Below the pieces are notes generated by a model. That model did no database searches, was not told where the DNA came from, and saw only the letters and a program-made list of their open reading frames with translations. The translations under genes were made by a program, and so were the position numbers. A DNA stretch of 64,000 nt, from NCBI GenBank assembly GCA_020634815.1, contig JACKBA010000031.1, positions 1 through 64,000 on the forward strand, written 5' to 3'. The stretch comes from Caldilineaceae bacterium (GTDB taxonomy: Bacteria > Chloroflexota > Anaerolineae > Caldilineales > Caldilineaceae). Shown in pieces: positions 20,728 to 30,634 of this stretch (position 1 is the first letter of the stretch; each line of letters begins with the position of its first letter).

Positions 20728-21903
20728 ATGCAGACGGTAGATTCACAGACAACTCGAAGCCTGCGCCTGGGAATGGTCGGCGGCGGCCCGGGCTCGCACA
20801 TCGGCGCGACGCACCGCCAGGCCGCGCGCATGGACGGCCACTACGACCTGGTGGCGGGGGTCTTTGCCAGCGACGCCGAGCGCAGCCGCGTCTTCGCCGC
20901 CACGCTCGCGATCGCCCCGGATCGCCGCTACGGCACGTGGCAGGAAATGGCGGAGCAGGAAGCGGGCCGCGCTGACGGCATCGAGGTCGTCGCCATCATG
21001 ACGCCCAACGACAGTCACTACGCCATCGCCCGCGCATTCCTGGAGCGGGGCGTCCACGTCATCTGCGACAAGCCGCTGACCAACGATCTGGCGCAGGCGA
21101 CCGAATTGCAGCGGCTGGCACAGGAACGCGGTCTGGTTTTCGGCGTCACCTTCAACTACTCCGGCTACCCGATGGTGCGCCAGGCGCGCGCCATGGTGCG
21201 CAGCGGCGAACTGGGCGCGGTGCGGCTGGTGCAGGTCGAGCTGGCCTCTGGCTGGGCATCGACCCTGCTGGAAGCGGAAGGGCACAAACAGGCGACGTGG
21301 CGAACGACGCCGGCCATCGCCGGCAAGTCCTCCGTCGTCGGCGACCTGGGCACGCACGCCCACCACCTGGCGCGCTACATCACCGGGCTGGAGGTGAGCG
21401 AACTTTCCGCCGAACTTTCGACGCTGGTGCCGGGCCGCCAGACTGACGACAACGGGCACATCATGTTGCGCTTCGACAACGGTGCGCGCGGCATGATGTG
21501 GGTGAGCATGGTCGCGGCCGGCAACCTGCACGGGCTGCGCATCCGCGTCTACGGCGAGCGAGGCAGCCTGGAGTGGGTGCAGGAGCGCCCCGACGAGCTG
21601 GTCGTGCGCCCTGTCGACGGCCCGCAGCAGATCCTGGCGCGCGGCGCCGGCTATCTGGCTCCGGCGGCCCAGCGCGTCAACCGGCTGTGGCCCGGCCACC
21701 CGGAAGGCTTCATGGATGCCTTCGCCAACATCTATAGCGACATCGCTGCGGCAATCGTGGCGCGCCGCGACGACAGCGCAGTCGATCCGTTGGCGCTGAC
21801 CTTCCCGACCGTCGATGACGGCGTGCTGGGCGTCAGGTTTGTCGACGCGGCAGTCGAATCGAACCAGCAAGGCGGGCGCTGGGTGGACGTACGAACCCCG
21901 TGA
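20728..21903 (+). CDS. Gfo/Idh/MocA family oxidoreductase, paralogue 1
   Basis: The protein has 391 residues. The N-terminal Rossmann domain carries LRLGMVGGGPGSHIGATHRQ and a canonical catalytic CDKPLTND (Lys of the EKP-like motif). The C-terminal alpha/beta domain has VGDLGTHAHHLARYITG, with the histidines that hold the substrate. Family members oxidise or reduce sugar and cyclitol hydroxyls with NAD(P). It is the longest of the five paralogues in the cluster. The different C-terminal regions suggest different substrates, for example another inositol isomer or a keto-inositol. Confidence 0.88.
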   Translation: MQTVDSQTTRSLRLGMVGGGPGSHIGATHRQAARMDGHYDLVAGVFASDAERSRVFAATLAIAPDRRYGTWQEMAEQEAGRADGIEVVAIMTPNDSHYAIARAFLERGVHVICDKPLTNDLAQATELQRLAQERGLVFGVTFNYSGYPMVRQARAMVRSGELGAVRLVQVELASGWASTLLEAEGHKQATWRTTPAIAGKSSVVGDLGTHAHHLARYITGLEVSELSAELSTLVPGRQTDDNGHIMLRFDNGARGMMWVSMVAAGNLHGLRIRVYGERGSLEWVQERPDELVVRPVDGPQQILARGAGYLAPAAQRVNRLWPGHPEGFMDAFANIYSDIAAAIVARRDDSAVDPLALTFPTVDDGVLGVRFVDAAVESNQQGGRWVDVRTP

Positions 21904-21990
21904 TGGAATATCGAATTGTTTGGCTTGATCGAATGGAACGCGGATGACGCGGAGTGGGCGGATTTTCGCTGATCGAATCGGCAACAATCA

Positions 21991-22083
21991 GCCACCAAGT
22001 CACGAAGAACACAAAGAGGCACAAAGAAAAGCAATGATCGATCTTCGTGCCGCTTTGTGTGCTTGGTGTCTTCGTGGTGAGGC
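21991..22083. repeat. imperfect inverted repeat, CACGAAGAACACAAAG word family
   Basis: Left words (CACCAAGTCACGAAGAACAC, then AAAGAGGCACAAAG) and the complement of the right half (CACCACGAAGACACCAAG, then CACACAAAGCGGCACGAAG) are variants of each other. The element fills the gap between the first dehydrogenase and the SDR gene. GAAGGG directly after its right arm serves as the RBS of the SDR gene. Confidence 0.8.
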
Positions 22084-22109
22084 CTTTCGGCATCTGAAGG
22101 GTGTCAACT

Positions 22110-22947
<838 letters not shown>

Positions 22948-22955
<8 letters not shown>

Positions 22956-23982
22956 CGACAAGAGTAGCTTGCGCCCGGTGCGCTTTGGCGTCATCGGCAC
23001 GGGCGGCATGGGCGGGCGTCATGCCCGCAACCTGACCAACGAAGTGGCCGCGGCGCAGGTCGTGGCGCTGGCCGACGTGGACGAGGCGCGTCTGCAAGCA
23101 GTGGCCGCGGCGTGCGGCGCTGCACACACCTTCGCCGACGCCGCCGAACTGATCCGCCATCCCGACGTGGAGGCGGTGCTGGTCGCCGCGCCGGACCGCT
23201 TTCACGCCGCGCTCACCGCGGCGTGCATCGAAGCAGGCAAGCCGGTGCTCTGCGAGAAGCCGCTGGCGCTCAGTGCCGCAGAGGCGCTGCGCATCGTCGA
23301 GGCGGAGGTTGCGGGCGGCCGGCGGCTGGTGCAGGTCGGCCTCATGCGCGAGTACGACCCCGCGCATCTGCGCGTCAAGCAGATCATGGACAGCGGCGCG
23401 CTGGGCAAGGCGCTGGCCTTTCACGGCACGCACATCAACGGCGGCACGCTCTCCTGGCGCACGGTGGAGGATGTGGTGACCAACTCGGCGGTGCACGACC
23501 TGCATTCGGCGCGCTGGCTGATGGGCGACGAGATCGTGCGCGTCTTCGCCAGCTACGTGCCCTACAGCGCCGACCGCCCCGACACGGCGCGGCTGATGTT
23601 GATCCAGCTTCAGTTCCGCGGCGGCGCGGTCGGCCGCATCGAGTGCAACATGGAGGCCGGCTACGGCTACGAAGTCGACGTCAAGCTGACCGGCGAGCGC
23701 GGCTCGGCGGAGACGAACTCGCTGCGCAGCGCGGTGGTGCGCCACCAGAACCAGCGCGGGCAGTGGGTGGAGGAAGACTGGCTGCAGCGCTTCGACACAG
23801 CGTACATCGACGAGGTGCGGGCGTGGATTCGCTCGGTACAGCTCGGTGTGGCGGACGGCCCCTCGGCGTGGGACGGCTTCGCATCCATGCTCGTGGCCGA
23901 CGCCTGCATCGCCTCCGCCCGGAGCGGCCAACCGGTGGATGTGGCGATGCCGGAGATGGCGGATATCTATCGACGTGCATAA
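22948..23982 (+). CDS. Gfo/Idh/MocA family oxidoreductase, paralogue 2
   Basis: The protein has 344 residues. It starts VRFGVIGTGGMGGRHARNL (Rossmann), carries CEKPLALSAAEA with the catalytic lysine, and has TNSAVHDLHSARWLMG as the substrate-side histidine region. It overlaps the SDR gene, suggesting joint function. It is close in length to inositol 2-dehydrogenases, but the iolG-like paralogue at 25113 is a better match to IolG. It probably works on a different isomer or as an inosose reductase. Confidence 0.88.
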
Positions 23983-24058
23983 CAATCTCCAATCTCTAAT
24001 CTCCAATCTCTTCGCAAGCGGTGAGACTGGAGACTAGAGATTAGAGATTGGAGATTAG
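23983..24058. repeat. inverted repeat, GATTGGAGA word family
   Basis: AATCTCCAATCTCTAATCTCC words are followed, after a short centre, by GGAGACTAGAGATTAGAGATTG, their complement. It sits directly after the stop of the dehydrogenase and before iolE and is the same family as the element at 10806 and at 30565. Confidence 0.85.
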
Positions 24059-24079
24059 CTCTATTCAAAGGAAAACGCT

Positions 24080-24988
24080 ATGAGCGACTCAAACATTCGG
24101 GTAGGCAATGCGCCCTGTTCGTGGGGCGTGATCGAGAACGTGGAGGGCGAGCGCGGCGGCTATGCCAAAGTGCTCGACGAGATGGCGGCGACTGGCTTCG
24201 CCGGCACCGAGCTGGGCGACTGGGGCTTCATGCCCACCGACCCGGACGAGCTGCGCGCCGAGCTGGCAAAGCGCAACCTCAAGCTGCTGGCGTCGTGGGT
24301 CAGCGTGAAGCTGCACGACCCCGCCGAACATGCCGCCAGCGAGGCCGACGCCGTGCGTACGGCGCGCCAGCTTGCGCGCGTTGGCGGGCCGGACAACCTG
24401 ATCGTGCTGGGCAACGACCCCTACATGGACCCCATGCGCACGCTCAACTCTGGCCGCCTGACGCCGGAGATGGGGATGAGCGAAGAACAGTGGCGGGTTT
24501 TCGCCGAGGGCGCCAACCGCGTGGCGAGCGCGGTGAAGCGCGAGACCGGGCTGCGCACGGTCATGCACCACCACATCGGCACCTGGATCGAGACGCCGGA
24601 AGAGACGGCGCGGCTGCTGGAGATGACCGACCCCGCCGTGCTCGGCCTCTGCTTTGACACCGGCCACTACACCCACGGCGGCGGCGACCCGCTCGCCGGC
24701 CTCAAGCGCCATGCCGACCGCATCTGGCACGTCCACTTCAAGGATCACAGCCCGGAGGTCGCCGCCAGAGCCGCAGCCGAGCAACTGGACGCCGTCACCG
24801 CGGTGGGCCTCGGCCTCTTCTGCGAGCTGGGCACCGGCGACGTGGACTTTCCGGCGATCCTGGCCGAGCTCAAGCGCATGAACTACAGCGGCTGGATCGT
24901 GGTGGAGCAGGATGTGCTGCCGGGCATGGGCAGCCCGAAAGAGAGCGCCGCTCGCAACCGCGCCTACATCCGCAGCATCGGATTGTAG
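24080..24988 (+). CDS. iolE: inosose dehydratase
   Basis: The protein has 302 residues and is a xylose-isomerase-like TIM barrel. The beginning VGNAPCSWGVIE is the family signature of IolE, which removes water from scyllo-inosose (2-keto-myo-inositol) to give trihydroxycyclohexanedione, the substrate of IolD. Later motifs are GLCFDTGHYTHGGGDP and IWHVHFKDHSPEV, which carry metal ligands, and FCELGTGDVDFPAI. The RBS AAAGGAAA precedes the ATG at 24080. Confidence 0.93.
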   Translation: MSDSNIRVGNAPCSWGVIENVEGERGGYAKVLDEMAATGFAGTELGDWGFMPTDPDELRAELAKRNLKLLASWVSVKLHDPAEHAASEADAVRTARQLARVGGPDNLIVLGNDPYMDPMRTLNSGRLTPEMGMSEEQWRVFAEGANRVASAVKRETGLRTVMHHHIGTWIETPEETARLLEMTDPAVLGLCFDTGHYTHGGGDPLAGLKRHADRIWHVHFKDHSPEVAARAAAEQLDAVTAVGLGLFCELGTGDVDFPAILAELKRMNYSGWIVVEQDVLPGMGSPKESAARNRAYIRSIGL

Positions 24989-24997
24989 GTTCAAATA

Positions 24998-25069
24998 GAA
25001 CGCGGATGACGCGGATTTTTGCCTTTGTCTTATCCGCGTGAATCCGCCCAATCCGCGTCATCCGCGTTC
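24998..25069. repeat. inverted repeat, GCGGATGACGCGGAT word family
   Basis: The arms GAACGCGGATGACGCGGAT (24998-25016) and its exact complement (25051-25069) are perfect over 19 bases. It lies between iolE and iolG. A variant of the same words is at 27098. Confidence 0.9.
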
Positions 25070-25112
25070 CATTCCAACCTTGTCTACGATTTGACTTGCT
25101 TTGGAGGAAATA

Positions 25113-26123
25113 ATGATTCGATTCGCCCTGTTTGGGGCTGGATTTATCGGGCAGGTGCACGGCGCCAATATCGCCGCCTGCCCGCGCACGAAGTTGCAGT
25201 ATGTGTTCGATGTCAACGCCGAGGCCGCGCACAAGCTGGCCGGCCGCTTCGGCGCCAAGGTCGCCGGCAGCGTCGAGGAGGTCTTCGCCGCCGACGATGT
25301 GGATGCGGTGCTCATCGCCTCGTCCACCAACACCCACGCCGACCTGCTCAGCGCGGCGATCAAGGCGCGCAAGCCGGTCTACTGCGAGAAGCCCATCGAC
25401 ATGGACCTGGCGCGGGTCAAGGCCGTGGTGCAGGAGGCGCATGACAACCCCGTGCCGATCATGATGGGCTTCAGCCGCCGCTTCGACCCCAACCACCGCG
25501 CGCTGCGCCAGACGGTGCAGGCCGGCGAGGTGGGCGTCGTGGAGATGCTGCACCTGGTCTGCCGCTCGTCGGCGCCGCCGCCGTTGGCCTACATCAAGGT
25601 CTCGGGCGGCCAGTTCCGCGACCAGACGATCCACATGTTCGACCTGCTCTGCTGGGTGGCCGGTCAGGCGCCGGTCGAGGTCTACGCCACCGGCGCGTCG
25701 ATGATGGACCCGGCAATCACCGAGGCGGGTGACGTGGACACCTCCATGCTCATCCTCAAGTTCGCCGACGGCGCGCTCTGTCACATCGACAACAGCCGCC
25801 ACACCGGCTACGGCTACGACGAACGCATCGAGGTCTTCGGCTCCGAGGGGCTGGTCGAGTCGCGGCGCAAGCCAATCCGCGACGTGGCGATCTACAAGGG
25901 CGACAAGGTGATCGAGGATGGCATGTACGCCGGCTGGTTCGAGCGCATGGAGCCGAGCTTCCTGCTCGCGATCGACGCCTTCGCCGCCGCGCTGGAAGGC
26001 GAGACCGGCATCGACTATCCGACGCTGCAAGACGGCCTGCGCGCCCAGATGATCGCCGAGGCGGCGGTCGCGTCGTTGAAGCAGGGCAAGCCGGTGCAGA
26101 TCGAATATTGGCAGCCGGGGTGA
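25113..26123 (+). CDS. iolG: inositol 2-dehydrogenase
   Basis: The protein has 336 residues, the usual length of IolG. It begins IRFALFGAGFIGQVHGANI (NAD-binding) and has YCEKPIDMDLARV with the catalytic lysine. DQTIHMFDLLCWVAG carries the catalytic Asp/His pair, and HTGYGYDERIEVFGSEG is typical of IolG. It oxidises myo-inositol to scyllo-inosose with NAD, the first catabolic step. The ATG at 25113 follows GGAGG by a suitable distance, whereas the frame opens four codons earlier. It is the paralogue in this cluster that best matches IolG. Confidence 0.9.
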   Translation: MIRFALFGAGFIGQVHGANIAACPRTKLQYVFDVNAEAAHKLAGRFGAKVAGSVEEVFAADDVDAVLIASSTNTHADLLSAAIKARKPVYCEKPIDMDLARVKAVVQEAHDNPVPIMMGFSRRFDPNHRALRQTVQAGEVGVVEMLHLVCRSSAPPPLAYIKVSGGQFRDQTIHMFDLLCWVAGQAPVEVYATGASMMDPAITEAGDVDTSMLILKFADGALCHIDNSRHTGYGYDERIEVFGSEGLVESRRKPIRDVAIYKGDKVIEDGMYAGWFERMEPSFLLAIDAFAAALEGETGIDYPTLQDGLRAQMIAEAAVASLKQGKPVQIEYWQPG

Positions 26124-26142
26124 TTGGTGCAGGTGACTACTC

Positions 26143-26238
26143 TTGACGCAGAGTCGCGGAGAGGCAGAGATTCGCAGAGAATTCCTTTCTTGGTCTTTTC
26201 CTCTGGTTTTTCTCTGCACCTCTGCGTCTCTGCGTCAA
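26143..26238. repeat. inverted repeat, TTGACGCAGAG word family
   Basis: TTGACGCAGAG at 26143-26153 pairs exactly with CTCTGCGTCAA at 26228-26238, and the interior has further GCAGAG/CTCTGC words. It lies between iolG and iolI. The same words form the element at 37648. Confidence 0.85.
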
Positions 26239-26262
26239 AATTTCTCGATTTAGGAGGGGACA

Positions 26263-27099
26263 ATGTTACTCGGATTTCACGGCGCGACGACGATGACCAG
26301 TGACCTGGAGACCGACGTGCGCGTCTCACGCGAGGCGGGCTATAAGGGGCTGGAATTGTGGGCGGACAAGGTATACAAGTATCTTGAGACGCATTCGCTG
26401 GAGGAGTTGAACGCGCTCTTTGTGGACAACGGCATTGCACCGATGAGCCTCAACGCGCTGGTCTTTGTCGGCTTCCGCGGCGATGAGTACCCGGAGGTGC
26501 AGGCGCGCTGCAAGATGATGTGCGAGATCGCCCAGGCCATCAACTGCCCGATGCTCGTCACCGTACCCAGCCCCACCGAAACGCGCTGGCAGTTGCCCTG
26601 GTCGGACGTGGTGGCGGAATACGTGACGGTGCTACGCGACCTGGCGAGCATCGCCGCGCCGCACGACGTCAAGTTGTCCTTCGAGTTCCTGGGCTTTGGC
26701 TGGTGCACCGTGCGCACCCCGCGCGGCGCGTGGGAGATCGTCCAGGCCGTCGATCGCCCCAACGTGGGCATGACGGTGGACTGCGCCCATCTCTTTGCCG
26801 GCGGCGGGCTGCTGGAGGAGTTGGAGGTGCTCGACCCCAAGAAGGTCTTTGCCTTCCACCTCGACGACCTGGAGGATACCTGCAAGGAGGCGATCACCGA
26901 CTACACACGCCTCTACCCAGGCATCGGCGTGATTCCGCTGGACGAGATCTGCCGGCGTATGAGCGCCATCGGCTACGACGACACCTGCTCGATCGAACTC
27001 TTCCAGCCGGCGTACTGGGAACTCGATCCGCTAGAGGTCGCCAGGAATTGTCGCGAGAGCGCACTCAAGGTGCTCGCACCACATTTCAGCATCGAATAG
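26263..27099 (+). CDS. iolI: inosose isomerase-like TIM-barrel protein
   Basis: The protein has 278 residues and aligns along its length with B. subtilis IolI as I remember it: GATTMTSDLETDVRVSREAG, then SLNALVFVGFR, GMTVDCAHLFAGG, FAFHLDDLEDT and ELFQPAYWELDPLE. IolI interconverts 2-keto-myo-inositol and 1-keto-D-chiro-inositol, which allows D-chiro-inositol to be used. Glu and Asp metal ligands are visible at LSFEFLGFG and in the HLDD segment. The RBS AGGAGG precedes the ATG. It stands between two dehydrogenase genes, which fits use of several isomers. Confidence 0.85.
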   Translation: MLLGFHGATTMTSDLETDVRVSREAGYKGLELWADKVYKYLETHSLEELNALFVDNGIAPMSLNALVFVGFRGDEYPEVQARCKMMCEIAQAINCPMLVTVPSPTETRWQLPWSDVVAEYVTVLRDLASIAAPHDVKLSFEFLGFGWCTVRTPRGAWEIVQAVDRPNVGMTVDCAHLFAGGGLLEELEVLDPKKVFAFHLDDLEDTCKEAITDYTRLYPGIGVIPLDEICRRMSAIGYDDTCSIELFQPAYWELDPLEVARNCRESALKVLAPHFSIE

Positions 27100-27183
27100 A
27101 ACGCGGATGACGCGGATCGGGCGGATTTGCGCGGACACAGACAATGATCCGCGTGCATCCGCCTAATCCGTCGCATCCGTGGT
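27098..27183. repeat. imperfect inverted repeat, GCGGATGACGCGGAT word family
   Basis: GAACGCGGATGACGCGGATC with further GGCGGATTT and GCGGACACA words on the left is matched approximately on the right by ATCCGCGTGCATCCGCC and AATCCGTCGCATCCGT. It begins within the last codons of iolI and fills the space before the next gene. Confidence 0.8.
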
Positions 27184-27231
27184 CTATCTATTACCACTGA
27201 GCATTTGCACTCTGTTTGGGAGAAGATTGAC

Positions 27232-28398
27232 ATGGTCACAACACTCAATATCGGCGTCATCGGCATGGGCTGGATGGGCATGGCCCACAGCCGCGGCTAT
27301 CGTGCCATTCCGGACCGTTTCTGGGATGGCGGCATTCGTCCCCGGCTGGTCATCTGCGCCGACGACCTGCCCGCGCGCGCCCAACAGGCGCAGCAGATGT
27401 TCGGCTTCGAGGAATCCACAAGCGACTGGCGCAAGGTCATCGAGCATCCGGACGTGCAGGTCGTCAACATCGCGTCGCCCAACTTCCTGCATCAGGAAAT
27501 GGTGATGGCGGCCATCGCGGCCGGCAAGCACGTCTTCTGCGAAAAACCCATCGGTCGCTATCCCGAAGAGGCCATCGCCGTCGCGGAAGCGGCGCGACAA
27601 GCCGGCGTGATGACCGGCGTCGGCTTCAACTACCGCTGGGCGCCGCTGGTGCAGTACACCCGTTCGCTGGTCGAGGCGGGCAAGCTGGGCGAGCTGACCC
27701 ACTATCGCGGCCGCTTCTACTCGATGTACGGCAGCAACCCGTACGGCCAACTGACCTGGCGCTTCAAGTTCGAGCAGGCCGGCTACGGCGTGCTGGGCGA
27801 CATCATGACGCACGTGGTGGACATGGCCCACTTCCTGGTCGGCCCCGTCGACCGGCTCGTGAGCCAGCGCAACACCTTCATCAAGGAACGCCCGCTACCC
27901 GTGCCCGGCCGCGGCACCCACTTCTCTGTCGGCCAGCCCGGCGACCCGACGGGCGAGGTGGAAAACGAGGATTACATCGGCACGCTGGTGGAGTTTGGCA
28001 ACGGGGTGCAGGGAACCTTGGAAACGTCGCGCACCGTCTTCGGCCCCAAGTGCGAGATGGCATACGAGATCTACGGCACCAAGGGCGCGGTCAAGTGGAA
28101 CTTCGAGCGCATGAACGAACTCCAGGTCTACCTGCCCGACGAGGAGATCGGCCACGATGGCTTCACGACCCTCTTCGGCAGCCCGGATCACCCGCTGCAT
28201 GGCCGCTTCAACCCGGGGCCGGGCATCGGCCTGGGCTACGACGATCTCAAGACGAACGAGGCATACTACTTCCTCAAGTCCATCGTCGACGGGCAGCAGA
28301 TCGAGCCGGGCTTCGACGCAGCCTATGCCGCCGCCCGCACCAACCAGGCCATGATCCGCTCGTGGGAGAGCGGCGCGTGGGAGAAAGTGGACGCATGA
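27232..28398 (+). CDS. Gfo/Idh/MocA family oxidoreductase, paralogue 4
   Basis: The protein has 388 residues. LNIGVIGMGWMGMAHSRGY is the cofactor motif, FCEKPIGRYPEEA the catalytic lysine region, and GDIMTHVVDMAHFLVG the His region. A longer C-terminal part ends in a helical segment FLKSIVDGQQIEPGF. It is the length class of the larger cyclitol/amino-sugar dehydrogenases. The ATG at 27232 is preceded by GGGAGAAG. Its stop overlaps the next ATG (ATGA), so both are translated together. Confidence 0.88.
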   Translation: MVTTLNIGVIGMGWMGMAHSRGYRAIPDRFWDGGIRPRLVICADDLPARAQQAQQMFGFEESTSDWRKVIEHPDVQVVNIASPNFLHQEMVMAAIAAGKHVFCEKPIGRYPEEAIAVAEAARQAGVMTGVGFNYRWAPLVQYTRSLVEAGKLGELTHYRGRFYSMYGSNPYGQLTWRFKFEQAGYGVLGDIMTHVVDMAHFLVGPVDRLVSQRNTFIKERPLPVPGRGTHFSVGQPGDPTGEVENEDYIGTLVEFGNGVQGTLETSRTVFGPKCEMAYEIYGTKGAVKWNFERMNELQVYLPDEEIGHDGFTTLFGSPDHPLHGRFNPGPGIGLGYDDLKTNEAYYFLKSIVDGQQIEPGFDAAYAAARTNQAMIRSWESGAWEKVDA

Positions 28399-29507
28399 CG
28401 GCGCTGCCGTTGCCCCCTGTCCGCGTCGGGATCCTGGGCAGCAGTTGGTGGGCGGATTCCATGTATCTACCCGCGCTGGCTAACCATGCGAACGGCCGCG
28501 CCGTCGCGGTTGCCGGGCGCGACGCGGCGGCGCTGGCCGAACGATGGAACGTGCCGCACACCTTTGGCCGCTACGAAGATCTGCTGGAGAGCGGGTTAGT
28601 CGATGCCGTGATCATCGCTACGCGCAACGACCTGCATTGCCCGCAGGCCCTGGCCGCGCTCGACCGCGGTCTGCACGTGCTCTGCGAGAAGCCGCTGGGG
28701 CTGACGTACGCCGAGGCGGCGCGGATGTCCGATCGCGCCGCCTCGGCCGGCACAATCTGCATGACGCCCTTCACCTACCGCTACATGCCGGTCAACCGCT
28801 ATCTGAAGCGACTGGTCGATGAAGGCTTTCTCGGCCGGCCCTTCCACTTGAACTTCCGCTACTTCACGGGCTTCGGACAGGCGGGCGGCTACAACTGGCG
28901 CTTCGACGAAGGCATCTCGGGCTCCGGCGCGCTGGGCGACATCGCCTCGCACTTCCTCTACCTGGCCTGGTGGGTCTTCGGCGACATCACGGCCGTCAAC
29001 GCTGAACTGGGGCGGCTGGTAGAGCGGGCGCCACGCAACGCAGCCGGTGAGCCCTACGTGCAGGCCGACGACAACGCCATGGTCATGCTGCAATTTGCGA
29101 ACGGCGCGCAGGGGCTGATCCACGCCTCCACCGTCGCCCGCGAAGCCACGCCTTTCGGCCAGATCCACGAACTCGACCTGCACGGCGATGGCGGGACGCT
29201 GCACGCACGCGTCGACTGGGCGAGCGAGCAGCGCGTCTACGGCGCACGTGCCGGCGACAACGCGCTGCACGACCTGCCCATTCCCGATGACATCTGGAAC
29301 GGTGCGCGGCACGACACCGTCCACAACACCTACCGCGACGTCTTCCGCACGCAGGAGACGATGACGCGGCAGTGGGTCTCCGCCATCGCCCGCGGCGAGC
29401 CGGTGCGGCCGGATTTCGCCGACGGCGCCACTATTCAGCGTGTCATGGATGCGGCAAAGCTCAGCCACGCCACGCGGCGCTGGGTCGCCGTGGATGAAAT
29501 CGGATGA
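28395..29507 (+). CDS. Gfo/Idh/MocA family oxidoreductase, paralogue 5
   Basis: The protein has 370 residues with VRVGILGSSWWADSMYLPAL at the start, LCEKPLGLTYAEAARM with the catalytic lysine, and LGDIASHFLYLAWWVFG as the His region. The ATG at 28395 overlaps the previous stop by 4 bases; the frame upstream is only a shadow of the preceding gene. Cys/Trp content around SSWWADSM is unusual among its paralogues and suggests a distinct cofactor or substrate pocket. Activity on a cyclitol is inferred from context. Confidence 0.86.
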   Translation: MTALPLPPVRVGILGSSWWADSMYLPALANHANGRAVAVAGRDAAALAERWNVPHTFGRYEDLLESGLVDAVIIATRNDLHCPQALAALDRGLHVLCEKPLGLTYAEAARMSDRAASAGTICMTPFTYRYMPVNRYLKRLVDEGFLGRPFHLNFRYFTGFGQAGGYNWRFDEGISGSGALGDIASHFLYLAWWVFGDITAVNAELGRLVERAPRNAAGEPYVQADDNAMVMLQFANGAQGLIHASTVAREATPFGQIHELDLHGDGGTLHARVDWASEQRVYGARAGDNALHDLPIPDDIWNGARHDTVHNTYRDVFRTQETMTRQWVSAIARGEPVRPDFADGATIQRVMDAAKLSHATRRWVAVDEIG

Positions 29508-29573
29508 GGCCCCGATACCGGGCTATGCTCTGGCGCCGGAGGATCGGGCGCCAACTCGGAAAAGGAGGGAGAT

Positions 29574-30590
29574 TTGACCGCAACACGCTATGACCTGATC
29601 ACCCTGGGCCGCAATGGAATGGACCTCTTTGCGCAGGATATCGGCGCGCCCTTCGCCGCGATCACCGGCTTCGACGCGCATATCGGCGGCTCGCCCACCA
29701 ACATCGCCGTGGCTGCCAGCCGGCTGGGGCTGCACGTCGCCCTGCTCACCGCCGTCGGCCCGGACCTGGTGGGCGACTTCGTCCTGGCACACCTGGCGGA
29801 GGAGGGGGTCGAGACGCGCTACATCCCGCGCAAGCCGGGCACGCATACGGGGCTGGCCGTCGTCGGCGTGCAGCCGCCCGACCGCTTCCCGCTGGTCTTC
29901 TACCGCCAGAACCCGGCGGACATCTGGCTCAACCCCGATGACATCGCCACCGCGCCGATCGAGCAGGCGCGCGCGCTGGAACTGTCAGGGACGGCACTCA
30001 GCCGCGGGACGTGCGGTGAGGCGACGATCGCCGCTGCCCTGCGCGCCCGGGCCGCCGGCGTGACGACCTATCTCGACCTCGACCTGCGCCCGGATCATTG
30101 GTCCAGCCCGGCGGAACTGCGGGCAGCACTGCACCGCCTCCTGCCCGCGATCGACGTCATCATCGGCACCGAGGAGGAATTCTATGCGTTGCTGGGCGCC
30201 ACACCGGAGGATGTCTTTGCCGGCAAGCGCCTGACCGGCGAGCAGATCGCCGAGTTGGACGCACTGGTCCCGACATTCCTGGCCGGCCGCAGCGAGCAAA
30301 CGCTGGTTCTCAAGCGCGGGCCGCGCGGGGCAAGCGTACTTGCTGCGGGACAGGATGAACTCCGGGTGCCGGGGTTCCCCGTGACCGTGCTGAACACCGT
30401 CGGTGCGGGCGACGCCTTTGCCGGCGGGCTGATCTACGGCCGCTGTCAGGGGTGGGACTGGCGCGCCAGCGTGCGCGTGGCCAACGCCTGTGGCGCGCTG
30501 GTAGTGACGCGGCATGGCTGCGCGGCAGCGATGCCGCGGTTGGAAGAAGTGGAGACGTTTCTCCAATCTCAAAGCTCCAGTCTCGATTGA
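29574..30590 (+). CDS. iolC: 5-dehydro-2-deoxygluconokinase
   Basis: The protein has 338 residues and is a PfkB/ribokinase-family kinase. The early signature is HIGGSPTNIAVAASRLG, and the ATP site holds the catalytic base Asp280 in TVGAGDAFAGGL. In the inositol pathway IolC phosphorylates 2-deoxy-5-keto-gluconate at carbon 6, giving the substrate of the missing IolJ aldolase. The start codon is TTG at 29574, well placed after GGAGGGA. Its last codons (LQSQSSSLD) are written in the words of the adjoining repeat. Confidence 0.9.
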   Translation: MTATRYDLITLGRNGMDLFAQDIGAPFAAITGFDAHIGGSPTNIAVAASRLGLHVALLTAVGPDLVGDFVLAHLAEEGVETRYIPRKPGTHTGLAVVGVQPPDRFPLVFYRQNPADIWLNPDDIATAPIEQARALELSGTALSRGTCGEATIAAALRARAAGVTTYLDLDLRPDHWSSPAELRAALHRLLPAIDVIIGTEEEFYALLGATPEDVFAGKRLTGEQIAELDALVPTFLAGRSEQTLVLKRGPRGASVLAAGQDELRVPGFPVTVLNTVGAGDAFAGGLIYGRCQGWDWRASVRVANACGALVVTRHGCAAAMPRLEEVETFLQSQSSSLD

Positions 30591-30634
30591 GATTGAGAGA
30601 TTATGAGATTGGAGAGTGGAGATTGGAGATTGAT
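30565..30634. repeat. inverted repeat, GATTGGAGA word family, spanning the iolC end
   Basis: CTCCAATCTCAAAGCTCCAG and its approximate complement, GATTGAGATTGAGAGATT followed by GGAGAGTGGAGATTGGAG, overlap the 3' end of iolC and run up to the ATG of the second iolB. The last GGAG of the element (30625-30628) is in the right place to act as RBS for that gene. Confidence 0.85.
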